NCBI RefSeq assembly: GCF_032401055.1
Contig: NZ_CP135529.1
Location: 186,001-250,000 of the forward strand
From: Tardiphaga sp. 709
Lineage (GTDB): Bacteria > Pseudomonadota > Alphaproteobacteria > Rhizobiales > Xanthobacteraceae
DNA length: 64,000 bases
Direction of reading: 5' to 3'
A program made the translations under genes and the position numbers. Below, piece after piece: positions 44,314 through 53,501 of this stretch. Each line of letters begins with the position of its first letter. The first letter of the stretch is position 1. The notes beneath the pieces were generated by a model. The model was not told where the DNA came from and did not search any database. It saw only the letters and a list, made by a program, of their open reading frames with translations.

Positions 44314-45482
44314 TCGACCACCCGCTTCGCATCGGCTTCATTCCGCTGGCCGACGCCGCCGCCCTGATTGTCGCGGTCGACAAGGGGTTCACTAAGGCTG
44401 AGGGGCTGAACGTCGAACTGGTTCGGGAAGTGTCGTGGTCGAATGTCCGCGACAAGCTGAATATCGGCCTGTTCGAAGCGGCGCATCTGCTGGCGCCCGT
44501 TGCCATCGCGTCCAGCCTCGGGCTCGGGCATGTGAAAGTGCCGATCGTGGCGTCGTTCAATCTCGGCATCAACGGCAATGCCATTACCGTCTCGCCGGCG
44601 CTACATGCGGCGCTGATGTCGGAACTCGACGGTGACCCGACCGATCCGATGGCCACCGCGCAGGCGCTGCGCCGCGTGGTCGTCGCGCGTGCCCGTGCCG
44701 GCGCCGATCCCCTGACCTTCGGCATGACGTTTCCGTTCTCGACGCATAATTACCAGCTCCGTTTCTGGATGGCCGCCGGCGGCGTCGATCCCGATGAGGA
44801 CGTCCGCCTCGTGGTGCTGCCGCCGCCTTACATGGTCGACAGCCTCGCCAACGGTCACGTGGATGCGTTCTGTGTCGGCGCGCCCTGGAATTCTGTCGCG
44901 GTCGATCTCGGCGTTGGCCATATTTTGCATTTCGTCTCCGACATCCTGCTGCGCGCTGCCGAGAAGGTGCTGGCGATGAGGCAGAGCTGGGCGGAGAAGA
45001 ACCCGGACACCGTGGCGGCACTCACGCGGGCGCATGTGAGTGCGGCTGCCTTCATCGAGGCGCCGGAGAACCGCAATGAGATCTCAGCGATTCTCGCCAA
45101 GCCCCAATATATCGGCGTCTCGCCGGAGGTCCTGCTGCGGACGCTGGATGGCCGGCTGAAGATTTCGCCGGATGGCACCATGCGCGAGAGCGGACGCTAT
45201 CTGCTGGTCGGCCGCGAAGGAGCCGGGCGTCCCGATCCCGTTCAGGCCGCCTGGCTCTATGCCCAGATGGTGCGCTGGGGACAGGCCGCGATCAGCCCCG
45301 AGGCGCTGAAGATCGCACAGGGCGTGTTCCGCCCCGATCTTTACGATGCCGCGCTCGGTATCACCGGCAGTGCTCCGACCGATGTACCCGACGCGGTCGG
45401 CGCTTTTGCCGGTCCGCCATTCGATCCGAGCAACATCGCTGCCCATCTCGCCGCGTTCGAGATCGCGCATATGAAGTCGTAG
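44310..45482 (+). CDS. nasS: NasS nitrate/nitrite sensor (NrtA-like, cytoplasmic)
   Basis: A 390-residue NrtA/CmpA-fold protein without signal peptide: it starts [20 protein letters not shown] directly, so it remains cytoplasmic, as NasS does. NasS sequesters NasT until nitrate or nitrite binds. Conserved regions are [47 protein letters not shown] and [13 protein letters not shown]. In Bradyrhizobium, NasST also affects nitrous oxide reductase expression. Translationally coupled with nasT. Unusually, transporter and nitrate reductase genes are not adjacent; cysH lies convergently downstream and the NirA-type gene is 4 kb away. Confidence 0.9.
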   Translation: MIDHPLRIGFIPLADAAALIVAVDKGFTKAEGLNVELVREVSWSNVRDKLNIGLFEAAHLLAPVAIASSLGLGHVKVPIVASFNLGINGNAITVSPALHAALMSELDGDPTDPMATAQALRRVVVARARAGADPLTFGMTFPFSTHNYQLRFWMAAGGVDPDEDVRLVVLPPPYMVDSLANGHVDAFCVGAPWNSVAVDLGVGHILHFVSDILLRAAEKVLAMRQSWAEKNPDTVAALTRAHVSAAAFIEAPENRNEISAILAKPQYIGVSPEVLLRTLDGRLKISPDGTMRESGRYLLVGREGAGRPDPVQAAWLYAQMVRWGQAAISPEALKIAQGVFRPDLYDAALGITGSAPTDVPDAVGAFAGPPFDPSNIAAHLAAFEIAHMKS

Positions 45483-45490
45483 CGGCGGCG

Positions 45491-46192
45491 TCAGTTCGTC
45501 GACGTGTGGATACCGCATTCCGTTTTGGCGCGGCCGCGCCAGCGGCCGGCGCGGGGGTCCTCGCCATGCGCGGTGCGGGACGTGCAGGGCATGCAGCCGA
45601 CCGACGCAAATCCCGAGGCCACGAGCGGATGTGGCGGCAGCTTCGCCGACGCGTAGATCAGCCTGATCTCGTCCGGCGTGACATTGGCGAATGGATTGAA
45701 TTTCAGCTTGCCGCCATCGGTTTCAACGACAGGAATGGCCGCGCGCGACGCACCCTGAAATCGCTTGCGGCCGTTGATCCATGCGCTGAACGGCGCCAGT
45801 GCCTGTGCCAGCGGTTCAACCTTCCTGATCCGGCAGCAGGTGTCGGGATCGGACGACCACAAATCCCCATCGCTGTCGTGAGCGGCAAGCGCATCCGCTG
45901 CGGGGCGGATCGTTCGCACGTCGCGCAGGCCCAGTGTCAGGATCAGTTGGTCGCGATAGGCGAGTGTCTCCTCGAACATCCAGCCGGTGTCGAGAAACAG
46001 CACGGGGATGGCGGGATCAACATCGGCCATCACCTTCAGCAGTGCCGCGGACTCCGTGCCAAACGACGATACCAGCGCGAGTCCATCGCGGCCCGCGACA
46101 TCAAGCGCCGCAGCAATCACCTCGGCAGGCGAGGCTGATTGCAGCGCTTGATCGTATTGGACAGCACTTGCGACGACTCCGGGCGACAACAT
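45491..46192 (-). CDS. cysH: adenylylsulfate reductase (APS type CysH)
   Basis: CysH reduces adenylylsulfate to sulfite in sulfate assimilation. The 233-residue protein has the nucleotide motif SSFGTESAALL, the LFLDTGWMFEETLAY block, and four Cys that bind a 4Fe-4S cluster in APS-type enzymes: C119, C120 (DTCCRIRK) and C200, C203 (GCMPC). The catalytic Cys is in ECGIH (C226). The cluster cysteines mark it as APS rather than PAPS reductase. GGAG seven bases before the ATG supports the start. Divergent from cysD-cysNC across a 216-bp AT-rich promoter region. Confidence 0.94.
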   Translation of the reverse strand: MLSPGVVASAVQYDQALQSASPAEVIAAALDVAGRDGLALVSSFGTESAALLKVMADVDPAIPVLFLDTGWMFEETLAYRDQLILTLGLRDVRTIRPAADALAAHDSDGDLWSSDPDTCCRIRKVEPLAQALAPFSAWINGRKRFQGASRAAIPVVETDGGKLKFNPFANVTPDEIRLIYASAKLPPHPLVASGFASVGCMPCTSRTAHGEDPRAGRWRGRAKTECGIHTSTN

Positions 46193-46261
46193 CTCAAACT
46201 CCTCAACACATCCAGCTTGACTGGAATAAGATTCTATATATCAGTTGTTTGTCGCCACTTA

Positions 46262-46282
46262 ATAGAAAAATATTCTTTCTAT
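46262..46282. promoter_or_regulatory. perfect inverted repeat in the cysH-cysD divergent promoter region
   Basis: ATAGAAA (46262-46268) and TTTCTAT (46276-46282) are exact inverse arms around a 7-bp AT-rich spacer. The site sits midway between the divergent cysH and cysD starts in the most AT-rich stretch of the area, a good place for a dimeric regulator such as a LysR-type CysB homologue. Which protein binds is unknown. Confidence 0.5.
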
Positions 46283-46408
46283 TTGAGAAGCGCAGTTTAG
46301 ATTTTTTGACCCCATAAATCGAGTTCCAGAGATGCACTTTCTCCGAGCGTATCCGCTTCGTGAGCAACGGCGAATCTCACGGCGGTTTTGAGGACCTGGA
46401 GAAGGCGT

Positions 46409-47248
46409 ATGACGTCGACCAATCTCGAACGCGTCCGATCGGACGTGGTATCGATGGACCACCTCGATCAACTGGAAGCGCAGAGCATCTACATCCTGCG
46501 CGAGGGCTTCGCCCGGCTGAAGAAGCTGGCCCTGCTGTGGTCGCTCGGCAAGGACTCCAACGTCATGATCTGGCTGGCGCGCAAAGCGTTCTTCGGCCAC
46601 GTACCGTTCCCCGCGCTGCATGTCGATACCGGCAAGAAGTTTCCGGAGATGTACGCATTTCGCGATCATTATTCGAAGGAGTGGGGACTCGACCTCACCG
46701 TCGAATATTGCCCGTCGATCGATAGTGTCGATCCGACATTACCGCCGGCGGCGCGCTCCGCAGCGCGCAAGACCGAAGGTCTCAAACTTGCGTTGGCGAA
46801 GCACGGCTTCGACGGATTGATCGCTGGTATTCGGCGGGACGAAGAGGCGACCCGCGCCAAGGAGCGTGTGTTCTCGCCGCGCGGCGTCGAGGGCGGATGG
46901 GACGTGCGCGACCAGCCACCGGAATTCTGGGATCAGTTCAACGCATCGCCGCCGCCCGGTGCCCATCTGCGCATTCATCCGATCCTGCATTGGACCGAAG
47001 CGGACATCTGGGCCTACACGGCGCGCGAAAACATCCCGATCATCCCGCTCTATCTGGCCAAAGACGGCAAGCGCTACCGCTCGCTGGGCGATGCCGACAT
47101 CACCAATCCCGTCGCATCCACCGCCAGCACGATTGCCGAAATCCTGGTCGAGCTCGACGGCACCACGATTCCCGAGCGCGCCGGCCGCGCACTCGATCAT
47201 GAGACCGAAGACGCCTTCGAGCGACTGCGCGTCGCCGGCTATCTGTAG
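46409..47248 (+). CDS. cysD: sulfate adenylyltransferase small subunit (CysD)
   Basis: CysD forms APS from ATP and sulfate, driven by GTP hydrolysis on CysN. The 279-residue form starts [13 protein letters not shown], with GGAG about nine bases upstream. The PP-loop [53 protein letters not shown] and [26 protein letters not shown] are the hallmark blocks. It is followed after 10 bp by cysNC, so both ATP sulfurylase parts and APS kinase are one transcript. Confidence 0.95.
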   Translation: MTSTNLERVRSDVVSMDHLDQLEAQSIYILREGFARLKKLALLWSLGKDSNVMIWLARKAFFGHVPFPALHVDTGKKFPEMYAFRDHYSKEWGLDLTVEYCPSIDSVDPTLPPAARSAARKTEGLKLALAKHGFDGLIAGIRRDEEATRAKERVFSPRGVEGGWDVRDQPPEFWDQFNASPPPGAHLRIHPILHWTEADIWAYTARENIPIIPLYLAKDGKRYRSLGDADITNPVASTASTIAEILVELDGTTIPERAGRALDHETEDAFERLRVAGYL

Positions 47249-47258
47249 AGGTGATGCC

Positions 47259-49181
47259 ATGACCAAACCCGTCAATCCGACCTCGCTCGGAATGCCCAAC
47301 GGCACCACGCGCCCGCAACTGCGCATCGTCATCGTCGGCCATGTGGATCATGGCAAGTCGACGCTGGTCGGTCGCCTGCTGCATGAGACCGGCGGCTTGC
47401 CGGATGGCAAGCTGGAGATGCTGAAAGCGGTGAGCGCCCGGCGCGGCATGCCGTTCGAATGGTCGTTCCTGCTCGATGCGCTGCAGACCGAGCGTGACCA
47501 GGGCATCACCATCGATACCACGCAGATCCGCTTCCGCACCAAATTGCGCGACGTCATTCTGATCGACGCGCCCGGCCACGCCGAGTTTCTGCGTAACATG
47601 ATCACCGGTGCATCGCAGGCCGATGGCGCCGTGCTGATTGTCGATGCGCTGGAGGGCGTTCGCGATCAGACCCGGCGCCATGCCTATCTGCTGCATCTGT
47701 TGGGCGTGAAGCAGGTCGCCGTCGTCGTCAACAAGATGGACCGCGTCGATTTCAGCGCTGCGCGCTTTCAGGCGATCAGCGACGAAATTTCGGCGCATCT
47801 CATCGAACTCGGCGTCACGCCCGCCGCGGTGATTCCGATTTCGGCGCGGGATGGCGATGGCGTGGCCACCCATACCGACCGTATCGGCTGGTATCGCGGG
47901 CCGACAGTCGTGGGGGCGCTCGATGCGCTGAAGCCGGCGCTCGCGCTTGATGAATTGCCGCTGCGGCTACCGGTACAGGCGATCTACAAGTTCGACGACC
48001 GGCGCATCGTGGCCGGGCGTATCGAGGCCGGTCATCTGGCTGTCGGCGATGACGTGGTGATCATGCCCGCTGGCAAGCGAGCGAAGATCAAGAGCGTGGA
48101 GCGCTGGTCGGCGATGCTGCTGGAGGGCGAGCACGGGGCAGGGCGATCCGTCGGTATCACGCTCGACCGCGAACTGTTCGTCGAGCGCGGCGACGTGATC
48201 GCGCATGCTGGCGCGGTGCCATCGGATACACGACGACTGCGGGCGCGGATTTTCTGGCTGCACGATCAGCCGCTGACAGCGGGATCGTCGATCCTGGTGC
48301 GGCTCGGCGTGCGCGAAGTGCGCGGCCGTGTGGTCGCGATCGAAAAGGCGATCGATCCCGGCGAACTGGCCAGTGTCGAGACCAAGCAGATTGCCCGCAA
48401 TCATGTCGGTGAAATCGAGATCGCACTGTCGCAACCGGTCGCCGCCGATCGCTACATCGACAATCCGCGCACCGGACGTCTCGTGATCGAGGTTGGCGGC
48501 CGGATCGCCGGTGGCGGTCTCGTGCTCTCCTTTGATGCTGCTCAACGCACTGTGTCGTCGGACATCGTGCCGGTGCAGTCGGCACTGCAGCCTGAGGAAC
48601 GTTCGGCGCGCTACCGCCATCAAGGCGCGGTTGTGTGGTTCACGGGATTGCCCGGATCGGGCAAGTCGACGCTGGCGCGGGCGCTGGAGCACCGTCTGTT
48701 CGCCAAAGGCGGTTCGCCGATCCTGCTCGACGGCGACACGCTGCGTGCCGGACTCAATCGCGACCTCGGCTTCTCCGCCGCCGATCGCAGCGAGAATGTC
48801 CGGCGGCTGGCGGAGATGGCCGGCCATCTCGCTCGCAACGGTCATATCGCCATCGTCGCGGCTGTCTCACCCTCGCGCGGCGACCGCGCCGAGGCCCGCA
48901 GCGCGGTTGATACTGCATTTCGCGAGATCTATGTCGCGACGCCGGCGGATATCTGCGAGCAGCGCGATCCCAAGGGGCATTACGCCAAGGCCCGCGCCGG
49001 CGACCTGCCGGGCTTTACCGGTATCGCCAACGACTATCAGGCGCCGGAGACGGTCGAGCTGCGGATCGACACGTCGACGGTCGATGTGGGTCGCGCGATA
49101 GATGGCATCGAGGACATGCTGCGGCAGACGCAAGTGCTGGACGACGGAGCCGCTGATCTGGCGGCGTTCGAGGCGGTCTAA
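47259..49181 (+). CDS. cysNC: bifunctional sulfate adenylyltransferase GTPase / APS kinase (CysNC)
   Basis: A 640-residue fusion. Residues about 1-440 are CysN, an EF-Tu-like GTPase with GHVDHGKST (27-35), DAPGH and NKMD, plus two beta-barrel domains. Residues about 450-640 are CysC, the APS kinase, with P-loop GLPGSGKST (about 462-470), [18 protein letters not shown] and the ASPSR-like [10 protein letters not shown]. Such fusions are usual in rhizobia. GAGGTG precedes the ATG. With an APS-type CysH next door, the PAPS made here may serve sulfation, for example of polysaccharides, rather than reduction; that is inference. Confidence 0.95.
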   Translation: MTKPVNPTSLGMPNGTTRPQLRIVIVGHVDHGKSTLVGRLLHETGGLPDGKLEMLKAVSARRGMPFEWSFLLDALQTERDQGITIDTTQIRFRTKLRDVILIDAPGHAEFLRNMITGASQADGAVLIVDALEGVRDQTRRHAYLLHLLGVKQVAVVVNKMDRVDFSAARFQAISDEISAHLIELGVTPAAVIPISARDGDGVATHTDRIGWYRGPTVVGALDALKPALALDELPLRLPVQAIYKFDDRRIVAGRIEAGHLAVGDDVVIMPAGKRAKIKSVERWSAMLLEGEHGAGRSVGITLDRELFVERGDVIAHAGAVPSDTRRLRARIFWLHDQPLTAGSSILVRLGVREVRGRVVAIEKAIDPGELASVETKQIARNHVGEIEIALSQPVAADRYIDNPRTGRLVIEVGGRIAGGGLVLSFDAAQRTVSSDIVPVQSALQPEERSARYRHQGAVVWFTGLPGSGKSTLARALEHRLFAKGGSPILLDGDTLRAGLNRDLGFSAADRSENVRRLAEMAGHLARNGHIAIVAAVSPSRGDRAEARSAVDTAFREIYVATPADICEQRDPKGHYAKARAGDLPGFTGIANDYQAPETVELRIDTSTVDVGRAIDGIEDMLRQTQVLDDGAADLAAFEAV

Positions 49182-49225
49182 CGGCTTAGGCCCGCGCTCA
49201 CTTTTGCACCTCATGATGAGGTCAA

Positions 49226-49249
49226 GGAAAGCTGGTTCGCCAGCTTTCC
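49226..49249 (+). terminator. UUCG-loop hairpin after cysNC
   Basis: GGAAAGCTGG-TTCG-CCAGCTTTCC is a perfect 10-bp stem with a stable UUCG tetraloop, 45 bp after the cysNC stop. There is no U-run after it, so it may protect the 3' end or act with Rho. Confidence 0.6.
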
Positions 49250-49364
49250 TCTTACCGAGGCGGCGATCCCAAAAGCCATGAGCCAAGGCTGGAGGCTTCG
49301 TCGCGCAGGCTCCTAGCAACGACAGCTGTTGTTGGGGCCCGCCGTCTAATTATTGAGCGTGCGG

Positions 49365-49382
49365 TGCACAAACGCTGGCACC
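49365..49382 (+). promoter_or_regulatory. possible NtrC-type activator site
   Basis: The sequence TGCACAAACGCTGGCACC resembles an NtrC site (TGCACC-N5-GGTGCA) with a good left half and a poor right half. It lies about 72 bp upstream of the sigma-54-like -24 element, a normal enhancer distance. Confidence 0.3.
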
Positions 49383-49453
49383 GAACAGGCGGGTTCCGCC
49401 CGGCCTCAACCATAATCACCTGATTTCTTGACGTTTTTCCTCCGAGGGCGATC

Positions 49454-49469
49454 TGGCACGAGACTTGAA
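49454..49469 (+). promoter_or_regulatory. sigma-54-like -24/-12 promoter
   Basis: TGGCAC, five bases, then TTGA matches the RpoN consensus TGGCAC-N5-TTGC at all but the last C. It points at the NirA-type gene, whose start is 185 bp downstream. Confidence 0.5.
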
Positions 49470-49653
49470 TGTCTCTATTCAACCGGCGTTCGCTGATGCC
49501 CGCCGGCCAGTTCAGATGGATTTCCGCAGCAACGAGGCTGATCGGATCGCTTCCAGAATTCAAGCCGGCGCGACGCGCTGACTTGAGCCTGCGCGGTCCG
49601 CAATCCTTATCCCCGTTGAAGCCACGCTGTGGCCCGCAGGAGCTTCGTCTCGC

Positions 49654-51441
49654 ATGAAAATTGAAACGCTCTCCATCGACTTTACTGACGAACAGAAGCG
49701 CTACCTCGAAGGCTTTTCGACCGGGCTGCAGATCAGCCGTGTCGGCAAGGGTCTCGGCGGCGGCGCGTCAGTCAAGGCCAATGCGGAGCCGACCGGGCCG
49801 GATGCGCCGCATATCAAGGCCCAGGATCGCACGATTGCGTCGGGCAAGAAGCTGGTCGAGCAGGAGAAATGGAAGCGCGAGGAACATCCGTTCGACGCCT
49901 ATCCGCGGCTGCGCGATCAGGCTGCGATCGATGCGCGGCCATCGCCGGCCGACAATTTCCGCTGGCGCTATTACGGCATCTTCTATGTCGGGCCAACGCA
50001 GGACTCCTATATGTGCCGGCTTCGGATCCCGAACGGCATCATGAAGCACTGGCAGCTTGCGGGTCTTGCCGATCTCAGTGACGAGCTGTGCGGTCCGTTC
50101 TCGCATGTGACAACGCGCGCCAATCTGCAGGTGCGCGAGATTCCGCCGAAAAATGCCGTGAAGCTGATCGAGGGGATCCAGGATCTCGGTCTGTGCTCAC
50201 GCGGCTCCGGGGCCGACAACATCCGCAACGTCACGGGCACGCCGACCGCCGGCATCGACCCGCAGGAACTGCTGGACACGCGACCCTATGCGCGCGAATG
50301 GCACTATCACATTCTCAACGACCGCACGCTGACCGGCCTGCCGCGCAAGTTCAACGTCGCCTTCGACGGCGCCGGCAAGATCGCCGTGCTGGAAGACACC
50401 AACGACATCGCCTTCCAGGCAGTCGAAGTGAAGGATGGCTTCGGCGTCGCGCCTGGCGTCTGGTTCAAGCTCGGCATCGGCGGCATCACCGGCCACAAGG
50501 ATTTTGCCACCGATACCGGCATCATCGTGAGGCCGGAGGACTCCACCAAGGTCTCCGACGCCATCGTGCGTGTCTTCATCGATCTCGGCGACCGCACCAA
50601 CCGCCTCAAAGCGCGGCTGAAATACGTGATCGACGGCATGGGCATGGAGAAGTTCCTCACCCTCGTCGAGGAGAAGCTCGGCACGTCGTTTACGCGCGTT
50701 CCGGCGGACGCGTTGCTGCCGCGTCCGGGCTTCGATCGTACGGCGCATATCGGAGTGCACAGGCAGAAGCAGGATGGTCTGAACTGGATCGGCGTCGTGT
50801 TGCCGCTGGGCAAGGTGACGACCGATCAGATGCGGGGGCTTTCGAAGATTGCAGCCGATCTCGGCGACGGCGATATCCGCCTCACGGTGTGGCAGAATCT
50901 GCTCATCCCCGGTGTGAAAGACGCGAATGTCGCGCTGGCGACTGCGGCCATCGAAGCCCTCGGCCTTGCCATCAAGACCACCGAGATCCGCGCCGGCCTG
51001 ATCGCCTGCACCGGCCGCGCCGGTTGCAAGTTCGGCAATGCGGATACCAAGCGCACGGCAACGAACGTCGCCGAATGGTGCGATACGCGCGTCGAGGTCG
51101 ACACGCCGATCAACATCCATCTCACCGGCTGCCATCATTCCTGTGCGCAGCATTACATCAGCGACATCGGCATGATCGGCGCGCGCGTGGCGCTGGACGA
51201 TAGCGACGACACCGTGGACGGCTTCCACATCTTCACCGGCGGCGGCTTCGGCCCACTGGCCGATGTCGGGCAGGAGGTCTATCAGAACGTCAAGTCCGAG
51301 GACGCGCCTGTTGTCGTCGAGCGGCTGCTGAAAGCCTATCTCGCCCACCGCGCGTCGCCAGACGAGACCTTCCTCACATTCTCGCGCCGTCACGACGCGG
51401 CTTCGTTGCGTAAGCTCGCTGATGAACAGGTGTCCGCATGA
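49654..51441 (+). CDS. NirA-type sirohaem/4Fe-4S nitrite or sulfite reductase
   Basis: A 595-residue assimilatory reductase performing six-electron reduction of nitrite to ammonia or sulfite to sulfide. Two ferredoxin-like/nitrite-reductase repeats are visible (about 100-300 and 370-580). The sirohaem and 4Fe-4S cysteines are C452, C458 (CTGRAGC) and C493, C497 (TGCHHSC). The surrounding FGNADTKR and the CHHSCAQHYISDIG context look more like plant-type nitrite reductases than CysI (which has CPNGCGR). AGGAG lies ten bases before the ATG. The stop overlaps the next gene (ATGA). Neighbouring cys genes favour sulfite; NasST, the sigma-54-like promoter and motif details favour nitrite. Confidence 0.8.
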   Translation: MKIETLSIDFTDEQKRYLEGFSTGLQISRVGKGLGGGASVKANAEPTGPDAPHIKAQDRTIASGKKLVEQEKWKREEHPFDAYPRLRDQAAIDARPSPADNFRWRYYGIFYVGPTQDSYMCRLRIPNGIMKHWQLAGLADLSDELCGPFSHVTTRANLQVREIPPKNAVKLIEGIQDLGLCSRGSGADNIRNVTGTPTAGIDPQELLDTRPYAREWHYHILNDRTLTGLPRKFNVAFDGAGKIAVLEDTNDIAFQAVEVKDGFGVAPGVWFKLGIGGITGHKDFATDTGIIVRPEDSTKVSDAIVRVFIDLGDRTNRLKARLKYVIDGMGMEKFLTLVEEKLGTSFTRVPADALLPRPGFDRTAHIGVHRQKQDGLNWIGVVLPLGKVTTDQMRGLSKIAADLGDGDIRLTVWQNLLIPGVKDANVALATAAIEALGLAIKTTEIRAGLIACTGRAGCKFGNADTKRTATNVAEWCDTRVEVDTPINIHLTGCHHSCAQHYISDIGMIGARVALDDSDDTVDGFHIFTGGGFGPLADVGQEVYQNVKSEDAPVVVERLLKAYLAHRASPDETFLTFSRRHDAASLRKLADEQVSA

Positions 51442-53042
51442 ACCAGATGACGCCGCCGCCCAAACTCGAGATCATTCCTGCGTCTGCGCCGTTCTCGGAA
51501 GCGCAACGCTCCTGGCTGAACGGCTTCTTCGCCGGCCTGCTGTCGGATGGCCCCGCGCCGTTGTCGGCCGAGCAGGGCGCCGCGATCATGGAAGAAGACG
51601 ACGGCGCGCCGTGGCATGACCAGACCATGCCGATCGCGGATCGCATGAAGCTCGCCGAGGGCAAGCCGGTTCGTCGCAAGATGATGGCGGCGATGGCGCA
51701 GCAGGACTGCGGCCAGTGCGGCTATAACTGCAACGACTATTCCGACGCGATCGCCTCCAAGGCCGAAGCGCGGCTAAATCTCTGCGTGCCGGGCGGCAAG
51801 GAGACCGCGCGGATGCTGAAGTCGCTCTATGAAGAGCTCGACAAGGCACCGGCGGGTGCTGCGCCCGCGGCAGCAGCGACGACTGCTGCTGCGGAGCCGG
51901 CCGAAGTTGCTGCGCCGGATCCGTCGACGCTCGGCCGCTCGCGCGACAATCCCGCACCCGCGGTGTTTCTCGGCCGCCGCCTGCTCAACGGCAAGGGCTC
52001 TGAGAAGGAAACCTGGCATATCGATTTCGATCTCTCGGGCTGTGGCCTCGATTACGTCGTCGGCGACAGTTTCGGTATCTTTGCGTCGAACGATCTCGGT
52101 CACGTCGACCAGATCATCGCTCTGCTCGGCGCGTCGCATACGACGGAAGTGCGTGGCAAGACGCTGCGTGAGGTGCTGCAATACGACGTCTCGCTGGCCC
52201 CGGCACCGGACTCGCTGTTCGAACTGATGTCCTATCTCACCGGCGGGGCGCAGCGCGCCAAGGCACGCGCACTGGCGCAGGGCGAGGACCCAGATGGCGA
52301 TGCCGCGACGCTCGATGTGATGGCGGCGCTGCAGAAATTCTCTGGCGTGCGGCCGCATCCGGAGGCTTTTATCGAAGCGCTGGAGCCACTGCAGCCGCGG
52401 CTCTACTCAATCTCGTCATCGCACAATGCGACGCCGGGCAAACTGTCTCTCACCGTCGATATCGTTCGTTACATGGTGGGCAAGCGGAAGCGACATGGTC
52501 TCGCCTCAAGCTTCCTCGCCGATCGCATCCAGCCCGGCGATGAGCTCAAGGTCTATGTTCAGAAGGCTCATGGTTTTGCGCTGCCGGAAAATCCCGAGAC
52601 GGCGATCATCATGGTGGGGCCGGGCACCGGAATCGCGCCGTTCAGGGCGTTCCTGCACGACCGCAAGGCCACCAAGGCGCCGGGCAAGAACTGGCTGTTC
52701 TTCGGCCATCAGCGCAGCACCTCCGATTTCTTCTATGCCGACGAACTTAATGGCATGAAGACCGAGGGCTTCCTCACACGGTTGTCGCTGGCCTGGTCGC
52801 GCGACGCCGGCGAGAAGTTCTATGTGCAGGATCGCATGCGCGAGGTCGGCCGCGACGTCTGGACCTGGCTCGCAGAAGGCGCCCATGTCTATGTCTGCGG
52901 CGATGCCAAGCGCATGGCCAAGGATGTGGAGCGGGCTCTGGTCGATATCGCCGCCCAGCATGGCGCGCGTTCGACTGATGAAGCGGTGATGTTTGTCAGT
53001 GAGCTGAAGAAGAAGGGGCGGTTTCAGCTCGACGTATATTGA
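51438..53042 (+). CDS. CysJ-like reductase with Fe-S domain in place of the FMN domain
   Basis: A 534-residue electron-transfer protein coupled by ATGA overlap to the NirA-type gene. Its C-terminal two thirds (about 170-534) are the FAD/NADP reductase module of sulfite reductase flavoprotein: PRLYSISSS (about 320-328), GPGTGIAPFRAFL (about 394-406), VYVCGDAKRMAKDVERAL and the terminal FQLDVY. The flavodoxin-like FMN domain is missing. Instead residues about 80-120 have C91-x2-C94-x3-C98-x17-C116, a 4Fe-4S-type domain (CGQCGYNCNDY, LCVPGG), tethered by an Ala/Pro/Glu linker. The likely path is NADPH to FAD to Fe-S to sirohaem, a dedicated donor for the upstream reductase. Confidence 0.82.
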   Translation: MNQMTPPPKLEIIPASAPFSEAQRSWLNGFFAGLLSDGPAPLSAEQGAAIMEEDDGAPWHDQTMPIADRMKLAEGKPVRRKMMAAMAQQDCGQCGYNCNDYSDAIASKAEARLNLCVPGGKETARMLKSLYEELDKAPAGAAPAAAATTAAAEPAEVAAPDPSTLGRSRDNPAPAVFLGRRLLNGKGSEKETWHIDFDLSGCGLDYVVGDSFGIFASNDLGHVDQIIALLGASHTTEVRGKTLREVLQYDVSLAPAPDSLFELMSYLTGGAQRAKARALAQGEDPDGDAATLDVMAALQKFSGVRPHPEAFIEALEPLQPRLYSISSSHNATPGKLSLTVDIVRYMVGKRKRHGLASSFLADRIQPGDELKVYVQKAHGFALPENPETAIIMVGPGTGIAPFRAFLHDRKATKAPGKNWLFFGHQRSTSDFFYADELNGMKTEGFLTRLSLAWSRDAGEKFYVQDRMREVGRDVWTWLAEGAHVYVCGDAKRMAKDVERALVDIAAQHGARSTDEAVMFVSELKKKGRFQLDVY

Positions 53043-53501
53043 GTTATTTGAACTGGAGCACACGGCGAATGTCGTCCCCGCGAAGGCGGGGACCCATACA
53101 CGCTGGTGCATCGGTCAATGCGATGACAGTACGGTTCTGCCGTTGCCTTCACTTTTTCGACGGTGGTTATGGGTCCCCGCCTTCGCGGGGACGACGATTG
53201 AGAATGACTTTGCTGTTGTGGCCAGCAGACGGAGCATGCTTCTCCGGCGCGAAACAGCCTTCTTCGCAACGTCCGCAGAACTTGGAGAAACTCTCTCCAA
53301 CTACTTCCACATTCAAAATTCCATTTCATTGACCCTGCGCGCCGCGCTGCGCATCCTCGTACCATCGAAATCACAGGGGCGGGAGTCGTCGGACTCTCAC
53401 GGCTGAGCTTCCACTCAACACATTGACCATCGCATCAGCGCGAGCCGCAACACTATGCGTTGCGGCAATGGGCAGCGCTGTGCCGATCGCAAGGAGACCA
53501 G
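53043..53501. other. 459-bp gap with a long inverted repeat
   Basis: The left part is occupied by a 125-bp inverted-repeat element (53071-53195). The remainder up to 53501 has no convincing gene: small frames are open on both strands, but without ribosome-binding sites or family resemblance. AAGGAG just before 53502 serves the next gene. I could not pick out a promoter with confidence. Confidence 0.5.
53071..53195. repeat. inverted repeat with 28-bp perfect arms (GTCCCCGC family)
   Basis: The left arm at 53071-53098 begins GTCGTCCCCGCGAAGGCGGG and the right arm at 53168-53195 is its exact reverse complement; 69 bp separate them. Each arm itself holds the hairpin CCCCGC-GAAG-GCGGGG. Placement directly after a coding operon suggests a mobile REP-like or bidirectional-termination element. 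Confidence 0.95.

Larger units (their letters stand above)
49182..49653. other. 472-bp regulatory gap between cysNC and the NirA-type gene
   Basis: After cysNC come a palindrome CCTCATGATGAGG (49208-49220) and a UUCG-loop hairpin (49226-49249), likely ending the cys transcript. Further on are an NtrC-like half-site and a sigma-54-like promoter (separate entries), then a leader of about 170 nt with small hairpins such as GCCAC-GCT-GTGGC near 49620. A 62-codon frame from 49469 overlaps the next gene start, but it has no family resemblance and I do not call it. Confidence 0.5.

Noticed and set aside
49470-49653. NasT (ANTAR) target hairpins in the leader
   Set aside because: Several small stems exist, but I could not identify the paired hexanucleotide loops with A1 and G4 nor a U-run terminator, so I do not annotate it.
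49469-49657. 62-codon frame ending on the NirA-type start
   Set aside because: It could be a leader peptide, but composition and lack of a ribosome-binding site make it more likely to be non-coding leader sequence.
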